DNA of 64,000 nt from Nyssa sinensis. Lineage: Eukaryota; Streptophyta; Magnoliopsida; Cornales; Nyssaceae. The position numbers and the translations under genes are program-made. The stretch covers positions 2,455,001-2,519,000 of the forward strand of contig CM018031.1 of the NCBI GenBank assembly GCA_008638375.1, in the 5' to 3' direction. A model generated the notes under the pieces. That model saw only the letters and a program-made list of their open reading frames with translations, searched no databases and was not told the origin of the DNA. Below are positions 52,101 to 63,339 of this stretch, one piece after another. Position 1 is the first letter of the stretch; every line of letters begins with the position of its first letter.

Positions 52101-54048
52101 TAGACCCATTTACAAAAAAGGAGGGAACTTACAAAAATCAATCTCCCATCTCTCCCCAAAAAATCCAAAAAATAAAAATAAATATATACAAAGGACCCAT
52201 AAATATAACAACTTCAAATAATTATCTATAAGTTTATAAGGGGATGTTTCTTCCCATTCAAACATCCTACAATTCAACTCCTTTCATAGACTCCAAGAAA
52301 AGGCAAAGAGGTGCCGATCTCCACATCTTCCTCGAATATCTCCTAACACGACTCCCACAACAAATATTAAGAAAATCCAAAACTGAAGATGACATAACCC
52401 AAGGGCGCCCAAAAGTGATAATAATAAATTCAAGCAGTTCTAGCATAGGAGCAATGAAGAAAAAGATGAGGAATACACTCCCCCCTGCACATGCTACACC
52501 TATTAGCCATTCTATCTCCTCTCTTCATTAGGTTATCCGTTGTTAAAATTGCCTCCCATGCCCCCACGCACAAACAAAAAAAAAACCTTTCACCTGAGCC
52601 TCTACTATATAATGATTGAAAGTTGGGTATGAGTAAGGTAAATCACGAAAAAAAGAATTATCTTGTCAAATAGAAAAGGAAGAGTAGTTTTTTAATCACA
52701 TGATATTTCATGATTGGATTGAACAAGAAGTGAGACTCTCTAGGGTTGCCAAAGCCGTTGTAGCATAGTGGTATAATGGTGGCATGACATCTAAATTGAA
52801 GGGTTGGGGGTTAAAGGTATTATTGCTATAAAAAAAAATTATATAGTTTAGGTTTAATGTCAAAGATATAGGAATCGAGGAGGCTCATTAAGATTAGGTA
52901 GCTGGCATGCTACAATTTATGCAATTGTGAACAATGTTGGTTGTGTTAATGATTTAAATATATAGTGGCTCTTGTTTTGATAACTCCGTTCTAGGGTTGC
53001 CAAAGCTGTAGTAGCATAGTGTTATAGTGCTGGCATGGCATCCAAATGGAAGGGTTGGGGTTAAAGGTTAATTTTTTATTTATTTTTTGATAGGTAATAG
53101 TAATATTCTATTAAGAGCGTGGTGTTAAATAACGGCCATTACGTTATGTATCGGCTGTTACATATTAGTTTTTTGATCATCCGATACCGATACTAACTGA
53201 TATATCGGTATTACTAAAATTCACAGCCGTATTAGCCGATGTCGTTATGTATCGGCCTTTACAAGACTGTTACATTTATTTTATTTTATTTTTTTCAATT
53301 TTTTTTTCCAACAAAATTCTTATGATTTTTATTTTTATAACATTTATATACAAGAGAGATACTTAACAAAATAATCCAAAAAAAATTAAAAATGGGTTAC
53401 TAAAACATTTGGGTCAATAAGAACTCAAAAAGGCCTCTTGGCCTCAAAATTTTTAATTTTCTTTTATTCCATAACTATTCAACAAAATTGGTTTTTATTC
53501 TTATAATTATTTTTTGTTATTATTTATATTATTCTTTGTAATGTTACACAAATTAAATGATATTTCTTATTAGTTTAACTTTAAAGCACCCATATAAAAT
53601 AATAAAATATCTTCTCAAGTGTTATTTATAAAAAAAATATTTTTTTAGGTGTTAGAAAATTAAAAATTAATAGTAAAAAAGATTAAATGTGATCATTGTA
53701 ATCAAGATATGTGCATCAATGACTTTTAAAAGATTTGCTCGTGTTTGAAAAAAATTCACGATTGCAGTTTCCGATTCCTGTTATGAATGACCCGATACCG
53801 TTACATTGTGACCGCAACCAATTCGTACCTCGCGACCGCGATTTAAATTCATGATTAAGAGGTACCCGAGGGGAGCGAACCCATATACAAAAAGGAAGGA
53901 AAGAAAGAAAGAAAGAAAGATCAGCGATCAAAGATGAAGGGACCCCAAAAAATCTACAAAAGAAGCTACATACATCGGAAGAGTCCCTTCAACCCAAAAA
54001 TACAATGATCTCAAAAAAGAAGTCTTCAAAAGAAAAATGGGTTTCTTC

Positions 54049-54079
<31 letters not shown>

Positions 54080-57000
54080 AAAACTCTACAATTTCTCTCC
54101 CGTCATATACTCCACACAACGCAAAAGGGGAGCCAATTTCCATGCCAACCAGGTGTCTTTTTTAACCTGGAATCCTTTCCATTGAAGAAGCAGCTCCTTC
54201 ACACTAGAAGGCATGACCCACGAGCAGTCAAGCACCCAAATAGCACAAAAACCAAGTACCAGCAGTCCCTAGCCAGGTTGCAATGAATGAGCAGGGTTCA
54301 GAATCCTCCTTACACATGGGGCACCTGCTAACCAAATGGAAACCTCTTCTTTGAAGATTATCTGTGGTCTAGATAACCCCCCAAGAAGCAGCCCAGTCAA
54401 AGATAACCCCTAGCTGGCGTGCTACAAATATATGTAATTTTGAATAATTTAGGCTGTGTCAATGATTTAAATATATAGTGGTTCTTGTTTTCACATCTCC
54501 ATCCTCATGCTGCATTACACTGCTTACTATGCTGCATTTTATTGATAGTTGTGCTTCCAGTGCAAAAATGTTTACTTCAATTGTTAAAATTGGGACTTTT
54601 TTTTTTCCATTTGTTATGGATGTAATTTTTTAGGTAGGTCTTAGAATTTAAGACCCCATGCCATGTGTTTTTCGCTGACACTATATATTTAATTAATGAG
54701 ATTGGTGACCATTCAAGCAGACACTTCTCAGAAAAAAGAATCAGAAAAAAGAAAAATAAATGTTTCTAAATATAGTAGGGAAAAGACAATATTCAAATGG
54801 TTTTGGGATGAAAAGAGGAAGATGATATATTGACAGTAACTTCTGTAGAAGTATGATCAATTTCAGATAATGGGAACAGTTTCTTTTTGGCTTTAGTCCA
54901 TTAATTTTTACTATAAACTTATTTTACTCATATTTAGTAATTCTAGGCTAAGAAGCACGGATACGGACACGGGACACTGATACGACATGACACGGACACG
55001 TAGACACGTTATTTTTCAAAAAAGTAGGACACGGACACGTTAGAGACTCGTTGAATATATATAAATTTTTTATATTTTTTATACGACTTGATAATAAAAA
55101 CCTAATGTTATTTCAATTAAACTTGGCATAAAAACACACAAATTTCAAAAATATTATTAAAATATTAAAATAACAAAGTCATTAAATAAAAATTAAAGTA
55201 CTTCTTCATTTAATCATTAACATCCATAATTCAAGTATCCTGGAAGTGTCCGAGAGTGTCAGTGTCCGACACGGACACGTAAACCAAAATAGAGTGTCTG
55301 TGCTTCTTAGATTCTAGGGCATCAATTTTCACTATTCACTTTTCAAGACCATCAATAAGGGAAATTGTGAGGACATGGCTCATAGAGTTAAAATGAGGTG
55401 CATCGATTGGAGAATTACTTATGTAGTGTTGTGTGATTGTTAAATATCTATTCAAATCAAGCAAAGATATACCATGTTTGGTGAAGTGAAGAAGCAACAT
55501 CCCCATAAGATGAACATATTTGAAACGAGGATGTTGATGGATGATTGATGTTACAAATTACAAGTGAAGTTAAAGTGGAAAATTATGAAGTCATCAAATG
55601 CTAGAGGTAACATTAGTTTTAGTATACATGGGTTCTATGCATGGTGGTGTGGGGTTGTAAGTGTCGTATTTGATAAACCTTTCAATGCTAGGTCATTGGG
55701 TTAAAAATGATTTGTCAAAGCTGTTAAATTTAATCCTTCTACACCCTAGGATGAAATGAAGTGTCAGTTTAGGGTGATATGTTCTATAAGGAAATTTTGC
55801 TCTCTTTGAACTATCCACATAACAAAGTGTTACATTTTTTTATAAGTAAAATTGTATTGCAAGAGCGTCCAAGGGGGGCGAACCCATAGGCAAAAGAGAC
55901 TCTAAGATTATAGTCTCATGTTTTCCAAAAGAAATCTATAACATTATAAAGTTATGCCTCCACTATCCAAAAGTGTAAAACCTTCTAAAAAAATATCTTT
56001 AAATTTGCATGTAGACATCAACACCCTTTCAAAAGGTCCATCACCCAAAAAAAGGCAAGACCCAGGCACATTCAACAACCATGAACAAAAGGCTCCACAC
56101 TTCCCTCACAAAAGAACAATGGAGAAAACGGTCTCATCTTCTTTCAAACAAATGCAACATCTCCCAGCTAAGTTAAATCCTCCTCTTCGAATTATCGTTG
56201 TAAATTATTATTGAATTAGCAAACTGGTCATTCCATTTGTCCAATACATAGTATTTCCACACCCATTTGGTGTTGCATCTGACACATGTGCTTCACGCCT
56301 TTGGCTGGTTTCCGTGTAACACTAATATAGGAAAAGATCGTGAATGTTGTCAAATATGTTTTTTAGTGTACCGAAGTTTAGTGCCAGCATTTTATTTATT
56401 TTAAATGAGATATATCCATATGCAAATCAAAAATGAAAGCTAATTTGATGGGGAAGGTCCTTTAATTGCAGTTTTTGTTTTGATAGGTGCTACCTTTAAT
56501 TGCAATTTACAAGCATGCTATTAGTTTTTCTTTGTGTATTTTTTTTCCTTGTTATCTTTGTCTATTAGCATCTGAATTTTTGGCTGCCCATGATGCATTA
56601 GAAGAGCTGCCATAGATAGACAGAGCACAAGATGCCTAAAATATGTGTTCGTCACATTTAATGTCCGGCTTAATGCCTGTCTGAAGAACCAGTTTAGTTT
56701 AGTTTTTTTTTTCAAACCATTGAAAGCTTGTAGATATAATTTTATGTAATTATATCTACAAAGTTGTAGAGGGTGGCATGCTGGAAGGTTTTGAGATTGT
56801 GGATAATTTGGTAGAACGTATTAAGATCTCTCATCTTCTTTTCACCAAAGACACGATTATTTTCTGTGGGGCAAAGGAGAGTCAGCTCAGATATTTGTGT
56901 TGTGTCTTGCTTTGTTTTGAGGCAGTTTTGCGATTATGGGGTGAATTTAACTAAAAGTGAGATTATCCCAGTAGGGGAGGCGGGAGTGGAGAATTTGACT

Positions 57001-60000
57001 TGGAACTTGGTGTGTAGAGGTGGTTCCTTCCTTTCAGTTTATTTGGGTTTTCCCTTGGGAGCCCATTCAAAGACCAAAGTGGTGTGAGGCAGTATCTCTC
57101 AAAAGGTGGCAAGATTACTTTATAAAAAGTACCCTAGCTAACGTCTCAACCTACTATCTGTTCCTTTTTCCTATTCTAGCTTCTTCTTCTTCTTTTTTTT
57201 TTTTTTTGTTGGGGGGGGAGCATAGAGGAGCTAAGGTAAATCCATCTTATTAGTTGGTACATGGTTAGAACTCCTATTGATGAGGGAGGCTTGGGAATTA
57301 AGGCTTTGAGGACGTTCAATAAGAGGCCCTTATGGGTAAGTGGCTGTAGATATTTGTACTTAAAGAAGATGTTTAGTGGAGGATGGTGATAGCTTTTAAA
57401 TATGGGTGTGAGGAAGGTGGGTGGAATTCTAGGGAGGTGGTAGGTCCTTGTTATGGTGCAGCTTATGGAGAACTATGAGAAAGGGATTGGTGGACTTGCT
57501 TAGGTTCACTCACTTTGAAGTGGGTGAAGGAGCAAGGTGCAGTTTTGGACTAATGCATGGAGTGGAGATATTGCTTTGAAAGATCAATATCCTCAGTTGT
57601 CTAGGATTGCGTCCAACCAGGATGCTCTTGGGACTGATTGTGTGTCTTGGTTTGGGCTCCTTGTTTTAGGAGAAATTTTCAAGATTGGGAAATGGGTGAA
57701 GTTGTGAGCTTGATGGGGCTTCTTAGTTGCTTTTGAATCACGGGTAGTAGGGAGGATACCTTGGTTTTGACATTTAATAGCTCTAGAGTATTTACTGTTT
57801 GGTCGTTCTACGATGAGTTGGTGGGCAGGAGAAATTTGGATTTTCCTTAGAAGATTATGTCGTGTTCTGGAGTCCTGATAAAGGTGGCTATCTTTTTTTG
57901 GGCAATTACATGGAAAGTAATTTTAACCATGTATAATCTTCATATGAGAAGCTTTAAATTGGCAAGTAGATGTTTCATGTGCAAAGAAGAGTTGGAAACA
58001 AGCAACCATTTTTTTCTCCACTGTACAGTGGCTAGAGAAGCATGGAATCTGATTCCTTCTCTTTTTGGCTGTATGTGGACAATGCCCACTTCAGTGAAAA
58101 AAAAAAAGGGGGGGGGGGGGGGGGTGAGAGGATATGTGGGAAGTTTGGAGAATGGCTCCATTATGTCTTATTTGGTGTTTATGGAGAGAGAAGAAAAGGC
58201 ATTTTTTTGAGGTGGAAGATCTTCCCCTCTCTAAGTTTAAGGATTGTTTTTTTGAGATTGTTACACCTTTGGGTTAGAGAGGCATACCCTATGTTTTTTT
58301 TTTTTTTTTGTTGGGGGGGGGGGGGGGGGGGGGTGTCTCTCTGGCTTTAATTTTTGTGCTGACTCCCATGTGTATATGTGGGTTCGCCCTCTTCAAGTGA
58401 TTTTATTCCAATCTTTATTTTACTTATCAAAATATTATTTTGTGTAATTTTATCATTTGTTCTCTTACGGTTAACTTCATTTCTTTGCTTTGTAATTCAG
58501 GTATTACCCTCTTTAAGAGAGAAGCATGATGAGTTCATGTTAAGAGAGCTGGTGAAAAGGTGGTCAAATCATAAAGTTATGGTCAGGTGGCTTTCTCGAT
58601 TCTTCCATTATCTTGATCGCTACTTTATTGCACGAAGATCGCTTCCAGGACTTAACGAAGTTGGACTAACTTGCTTCCGTGATCTTGTATGTCATGATTG
58701 TACCCTTCTGTCTTGCCATCTTGATTCCTGTTCTTATTTTTTTATTTATTACCTTTTGAAAATTGGATTCTATCACAAACTACAAGTTATTGTTATTATC
58801 ATTTCTTTTTCTGTTTTTTTGATGTGCATTTTTCTTAAAAGATAGATTGCATTGATAAATTATTGTTGGAATATATGTTCTGATTTCAGGTCTATCAAGA
58901 GTTAAATGTGAAAGTAAGAGATGCTGTAATATCACTGGTATATGCCATTGCTTCAACTGTACACCATTTCTTCCATATTTCTTATTGAGGTTAATGAACA
59001 ATTTTTTCCAACCAGATTGATCAAGAGCGTGAGGGAGAGCAGATTGACCGGGCTTTATTGAAGAATGTTTTAGATATATTTGTTGAGATTGGAATGGGGC
59101 AAATGGATCATTATGAGAACGACTTTGAAGCAGCTATGCTGAAAGATACAGCTGCTTACTATTCTCGGAAGGCTTCAAACTGGATCTTAGAAGATTCTTG
59201 TCCAGATTATATGCTGAAAGTAAACATCTACATTTTTATTTTATGTGTTATGTGTGTGTGTGTGTAATTCTATGCCTCTCTTTGGTCCTCCAGGCTGAGG
59301 AGTGTTTAAAGCGAGAGAAGGATAGGGTTTCTCATTATCTACATTCTAGTAGCGAGACAAAGTTGCTTGAGGTTTGTTCTGGATCTTGTAATAATCTTAA
59401 TAATAAAATTTGGTCTTCGTTTTTGTTTAGTCAAAAAGAATGGAGGATGGGTACCATACTAAATTACTTGACACCTATTAATGATTTGTGATTTTCATGG
59501 TTACCTTACTTATTTTGAGACTTACTTTGAAGATATCTTTCTTCATGCTTATCATTACCACTATGGTTCGTTTGTTCTTTCTATAGAAAGTTCAGCATGA
59601 GTTGTTGTCTGTGTATGCGACTCAATTGCTCGAGAAGGAACACTCTGGCTGTCATGCGTTGCTCAGAGATGACAAGGTAATCACATGGATTATGTTAGTA
59701 TTCAATCTTCTTCGTTAATTAGTTTAATGCCAATTAATAAAGTTTGTTAATATTTTTGTTTGCTCTGTCTTTAGGTGGAGGATTTGTCAAGGATGTATAG
59801 GCTCTTTTATAAAATACATCGAGGCTTAGACCCTGTTTCTAATATATTTAAGCAGGTTGGTAGTCATTAACTCTTTTGCTGAAAAGTTAGCCTCTAGCAT
59901 TGCATTCCTTTGTTTTAATTTTTTTTCCTCTTCTTTATTTGGTATTCCTTGATGCAGCATGTTACTGCTGAAGGTATGGCCTTGGTCAAACAAGCAGAAG

Positions 60001-60020
60001 ATGCAGTGAGCAACAAGAAG
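49165..60020 (+). CDS. CUL1: cullin-1, SCF E3 ubiquitin ligase scaffold (5' 330 codons, continues past the window)
   Basis: CUL1 is the scaffold of SCF ubiquitin ligases: its N-terminal cullin repeats bind SKP1/ASK and F-box proteins, and its C-terminus binds RBX1. Nine coding exons are present: 49165-49304, 49411-49510, 58501-58686, 58890-58937, 59016-59219, 59294-59371, 59587-59676, 59775-59855 and 59958-60020. All junctions are GT-AG and in phase, with no stop, giving 330 of about 740 residues. The start [20 protein letters not shown] was chosen because it matches plant CUL1 N-termini; a second ATG follows at 49171. Further blocks are [80 protein letters not shown] and [17 protein letters not shown]. 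The segment [19 protein letters not shown] differs from the usual RL(F/Y)xKI(P/L)RGL at two positions. The second intron is 9 kb. The intron after exon 9 exceeds 3.9 kb and reaches the edge. Confidence 0.96.
50141..50805 (+). mobile_element. nonautonomous element, copy 1 (inverted pair, CUL1 intron 2)
   Basis: It runs from ATTTAAATCGCAGTCGCAGT to ATACATATCGGCCGTTATTT. It matches the reverse complement of 53124-53847 over most of its length. Shared blocks include TTTTTAATTTTCTAACACCT, AAGTTAAACTAGTAAGAAAT, ATTAATATAAATAATTACAA and the CGATACATATCGGCC end. Both ends carry a TTTAAAT-like terminus. No coding sequence is seen. The class is unassigned (Mutator-like is possible). Confidence 0.65.
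52230..52600 (-). mobile_element. LINE fragment, C-terminal zinc-finger region (CUL1 intron 2)
   Basis: Translated on the minus strand it gives [22 protein letters not shown] and, after a frame shift, [14 protein letters not shown]. These correspond to the zf-RVT pattern C..C....E...HLFLHC..A...W....G..W.MP.SV seen downstream of reverse transcriptase in plant L1-type LINEs. It is heavily mutated. Confidence 0.6.
52741..53080 (+). repeat. pair of related SINE-like copies
   Basis: AGGGTTGCCAAAGC...GTAGCATAGTGG(T)TATA...GGCATGRCATC followed by GAAGGGTTGGGGTTAAAGGT occurs at 52742 and again at 52993. GTAGCATAGTGGTATAATGG is A-box-like, and GGGGTTAAAGG may be a decayed B box. Because the flanking AGGGTTGCCAAAGC is shared, a segmental duplication is as likely as two insertions. 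Confidence 0.5.
52899..52979 (+). repeat. dispersed duplicated segment, copy 1 of 2
   Basis: The segment runs from TAGCTGGCATGCTACAA to ATGATTTAAATATATAGTGG and CTCTTGTTTT. The second copy is at 54411-54491 (TAGCTGGCGTGCTACAAATA ... ATATATAGTGGTTCTTGTTT). The copies are about 1.5 kb apart in direct orientation, with small indels. Confidence 0.75.
53124..53847 (-). mobile_element. nonautonomous element, copy 2 (inverted pair, CUL1 intron 2)
   Basis: This is the reverse-complement partner of 50141-50805. It begins TTAAATAACGGCCATTACGT and ends CGCGACCGCGATTTAAA. It is slightly longer and has GC-rich CCGATACCGATAC and ACCGCAACC blocks near its ends that are decayed in copy 1, so it is probably the better preserved copy. 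Confidence 0.65.
53870..54400 (-). mobile_element. LINE fragment, C-terminal zinc-finger region (CUL1 intron 2)
   Basis: The minus strand reads [17 protein letters not shown], then VGHAF, then [18 protein letters not shown], with frame breaks. This matches the degenerate zf-RVT tail of a plant LINE. A C20/A12 run at 54050-54081 (T then G on the coding strand) interrupts it. The 53860-53890 part resembles 55855-55890 (GGGCGAACCCATA), the shared 3' end. Confidence 0.6.
54411..54491 (+). repeat. dispersed duplicated segment, copy 2 of 2
   Basis: This is the partner of 52899-52979. It directly abuts the 5' side (plus-strand right side) of the LINE fragment at 53870-54400. Confidence 0.75.
54948..55310 (+). 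mobile_element. MITE, CTAAGAAGCAC family, intact with 8-bp target duplication
   Basis: The 363-bp element has inverted termini CTAAGAAGCACGGAYACGGACAC and GTGTCTGTGCTTCTTAG. Nested copies of GGACACGGACACG lie near both ends. An 8-bp duplication ATTCTAGG flanks it (54940-54947 and 55311-55318). The interior is AT-rich and noncoding. An 8-bp duplication fits the hAT superfamily. Related copies lie at 24924 and 60954. Confidence 0.85.
55830..56300 (-). mobile_element. LINE fragment, C-terminal zinc-finger region (CUL1 intron 2)
   Basis: On the minus strand [18 protein letters not shown] is followed, after frame breaks, by residues resembling HC...VWSLLF and CAWVLPFF. This is the zf-RVT pattern. 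The 3' end reads CGAACCC and CTTGCAATACAATTTTACTT, like the 3' end of the plus-strand LINE near 58380-58430. Confidence 0.6.
56770..58440 (+). mobile_element. LINE, degenerate 3' part of ORF2 (CUL1 intron 2)
   Basis: The plus strand carries a series of broken frames in the order of a plant L1-type ORF2 C-terminus. These are [23 protein letters not shown] (57060-57125), [20 protein letters not shown] (57263-57325), then [20 protein letters not shown] and [20 protein letters not shown] with [13 protein letters not shown] (57890-58070), the zf-RVT domain. The tail holds T and G runs and ends GGGTTCGCCCTCTTCAAGTG, shared with neighbouring fragments. Many stops; inactive. Confidence 0.8.
58092..58124. 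repeat. poly(A)-poly(G) tract
   Basis: About 12 A are followed by about 18 G, inside the LINE remnant. A second tract of T then G (about 20 G) lies at 58293-58333. Both are listed as part of the recurrent homopolymer-junction pattern. Confidence 0.85.
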
Positions 60021-63000
60021 GTCTGTGTCTTTATTGTTTCATAGTCTCTGTGCACTTTGTCCTCTTATAACTTAGAAGGTGCATTTCAAAGGGCTGATAT
60101 GAAACTGCCATTTATGCGCTTGGGGCAGGTTATAGAAACAAGTTTGGAATTCAAATTAAAATGCCTATGCAGAATTTTGCACCATAGTTGTTTTTTATTT
60201 TTTTAGTAGTGTGTTTGTTTCATTCATATGGCAATTGGTTCTACTCATTACTGATTATCAAAGAAACTTTCATGTTTGCTGCTCCTTTCTCGTTTTTGTC
60301 ACAAGTAAATTGTTAATCGATTCTCCTTTCTTGAATTTGTTTCATGGTTTCCTTGTGCATGTGTAGTGTAGTTTATTAATGTAATTGAAGTATTGAACAA
60401 TACCTTTCTCTTTTATGTTGATCAGATGCTTGTACTTTTTCTTTTCACTCAACAGATGGTCAACATATGAATTTCTTTTTCATTACATTTCTCTCAGTTC
60501 ATTCCGAAATGGCTTTTCGTTTGAAATTTGAGTGTTGGTTTTATGTTGAATATAACATGTCCCTGCAGTTTGATTAGATTTAGTGAGTTTGTTACATTTT
60601 GCAAACCAAAGAAGTTTGTTTGCTACGAGTATGGTTGCTTGAAGTCAATGTCAATTATAACATGTTTGACATAATATGTGGCCTTTGATTGCTAAGTCGA
60701 TAGCTAATCATATGTTTATTAATTATGGGTAGCTTTTTGGGGGGACCTTAGGCTTTAATTGATGCTGCCAGCCCCCTTTCTTTTTTGTAATTATGGGCAG
60801 GCCCTTCTCAGGCTCCTTTTCTTATAGATATCTTTACCGATTAAAAAAAATATTATTAATCCCTATTAAATTGTTAAGAAAAAGTGACTATGTGGTCAAC
60901 CCATGTACATCTCGCTCACAATACATGCAGCGTTTAATTGCTAAATGAATAATCTAAGAAGCACCGACACATCTTGGAGGCTACAGTGTTAGTGCTGGAC
61001 ACATCTGAGACATGGACATGCTTTGAGTATACTTTTTTTTTTATATAAAAAGAATTAGGGACGCACTCCGGACACAGTATGATACGGCTGGACACAATGG
61101 AAGGGAAGAAGATGGGTATTCAAAAAAAAGAAAAAATTGATCAAGGAGTGGAGAATCATCAAATCCCAGTAAAGGAGAGAAGAGAAGAGGGGCAGTGGCC
61201 TACCTGGAGATCCCAACAAGCAACAACCAAGTACCTCCTTCCATCGGGACCTCTCATTATGCAATCTCTCCCCCCCCCCCCCCCTTCTTTCTCTCTTTCT
61301 CTCTCTCTCTCTCTCTGCACGATCACTCGTCTCACAGGTGGTTCCCAATCCCCCCCCCCACCCCCTCTTTAGTTTTGGGCCCCCCCTCCTTCACGCGTGC
61401 AGGGGCAACATGTATTTATTAAATCCTTTTTTATAACATTTATTAAATTGTTTAAATTAGTTAATTTATATTGCCTCTTTTCTAACTTTTATTATTAAAA
61501 TTGTCTAAATTAATAAATCCTTTTATTACTTGGTTTCACTTTGATCTTTATTATTTGTTGGACCAAATATTAATAATAATAACTTATATGTTTAATTTTT
61601 TAATTTGTGTACTTCACCAATATACTTATTTTATATCACTAAATTAGTTCAAAAATATTGAAAAGACCTTGTTTCCATTTCTTTCTACTTTCCTTTTCTT
61701 CTTTTTTATGCCAAATGCAAAAGAATATAAGGATTTGAGTTTATTTTTTAATATGGATTGTAGTTCAACTTGTGTACTTGCTCATGGGTTTGGTTAACAG
61801 GCAAATATTGGAATTGGAGGTCTGCTAGGTTTGTGTTAAATATATCATGTGTGGGTACTTTGTTACTACTACCCTTTTCCCCCTTTGGGCTATATCACAA
61901 GCCAATGCATGTTTTTTTTTGGTAAGTAAATTTTATGATAGACTAATTTACATCTATAAAATTGTGGTAAAAACTAGGATTGCATAGAAGCCAATGCATG
62001 CTGAAGATCTGCTTTTTGTGTTTTTATGCCTCGTCTAATGAGATGTGAACATTGGGTGAACTGTATTGTAAGTATCTGGAGAAAAATGGTCTACAATGTT
62101 TCTTTTGTTTCCGGAAGCAGTTATTAACCTTGACTTTTTGCTTTTCTTTTTTAATTCACGTGTTACTTGTTTTGGAATCTCTATATTCAAGTTGCATATA
62201 ATCAATCAGCTAAGCATTATTGATAGCCTTTCTTTGTGGCTGTAAATGTTTGTATTTTTATCTATAACTGTGCTTATATGATGTTAATTTAGAAATATCA
62301 TGGAAGTTTTTCTGAAACTCGGGTTTTAAACCAGTTCTGATGTTCCTCTATGTTCTGATGGTCCTAGCACTAGATTACAGATTTGTTGGATTTAAATGAC
62401 TAGTAGTTGACAATTGAGACATTTACTGTTTAGACAAAATTCTGATTTGGTTGTTCAAATAAGTTCTGAGAAAACTAGGATTTTTGGGTGCATTGCCCAG
62501 TTGGATTGTGAAAGTTGGGAAGTAATCACTTTTTAGTGGGTTGTTAGTTGATTGCTGGTGATAACACATCAAATTCTTGGGAAATGTTTGTTTATTGTAA
62601 CAAAATGTTTTACATTCTAATACTATCTAGTATTTCTGTTAAAATAATATATTGTTTGTCAAGTTTCAATTTTTTAAAGTTTATGTAAATTTTATTAGAT
62701 TAAAATGTCAGGGACTAGAAAGTTGAAGTAGATGCTTTAGCTACTCATGGACTTGCTAGGTTTCATTAGTTTGGGGTTCGGAACTTAGCGATGACAATAT
62801 TGTCCATTCTCTACCCTCTCTACCTCATCTAAAGCTCTCAATGTGTTCTTTTCTTTGATTTTTTTTCCCCTTCAAATTGCTGTTTGATAATGACTCATAT
62901 CTTTTCCCTTTTTGTAGCTTCAACAATATTTCCTTGTTCTGAGAATGAAAATTGTTTATCTTACTTTCTGTGTATGTGTTTTACTTTTTTGACTTTGTTG

Positions 63001-63339
63001 ATGATTTACCCGTACTATTTTAGCATATGCCTTTGGTTGCTCATATACCAGTGTCAAACATTATGTTGTAACTTCCCCTTCGTCATATTGGCTGTTGAGT
63101 GCTCTTCTGACAATTTGCCATTCAAATTGATCTGCAATGATAATTGATTTCAACCTTTAATTGCCTTCTGATAGTAGCCGCAACGACTTGGTGTTGAAAT
63201 TTTGGATGCACCTAAAGCAATCACTCATTAATCTTCTAGGCTGTTTGGAAGAGCCAGTTTTGGACCAGCAGAGTCTTGCAGTTACTCATGTAGAATAACT
63301 TCATAATGTGACCTGAAGTTTTGGACTTTAATGGTCTCT
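60021..63339 (+). other. CUL1: CUL1 intron 9 (to at least the window end), no exon seen
   Basis: After the GT donor following SNKK no further cullin exon is visible; the next expected block (LQEQVFVRKVIELHDKY-type) is absent. The stretch contains a partial MITE, a C14 run near 61270 with (CT)n, and AT-rich sequence. Continuation of the gene beyond 64000 is inferred from the family. Confidence 0.6.
60954..61100 (+). mobile_element. MITE fragment, CTAAGAAGCAC family
   Basis: CTAAGAAGCACCGACACATC is followed by GTGTTAGTGCTGGACACATC and, after a T run, GACGCACTCCGGACACAG. The left terminus is intact and the GGACAC blocks match the family, but the interior is deleted and the right terminus is missing. 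Confidence 0.65.

Noticed and set aside
53716..54286. Open frames containing PPPPPP or GGGGGG
   Set aside because: They arise from the C/G homopolymer run inside a LINE remnant. The same was seen at 57.9-58.35 kb and 61.05-61.4 kb.
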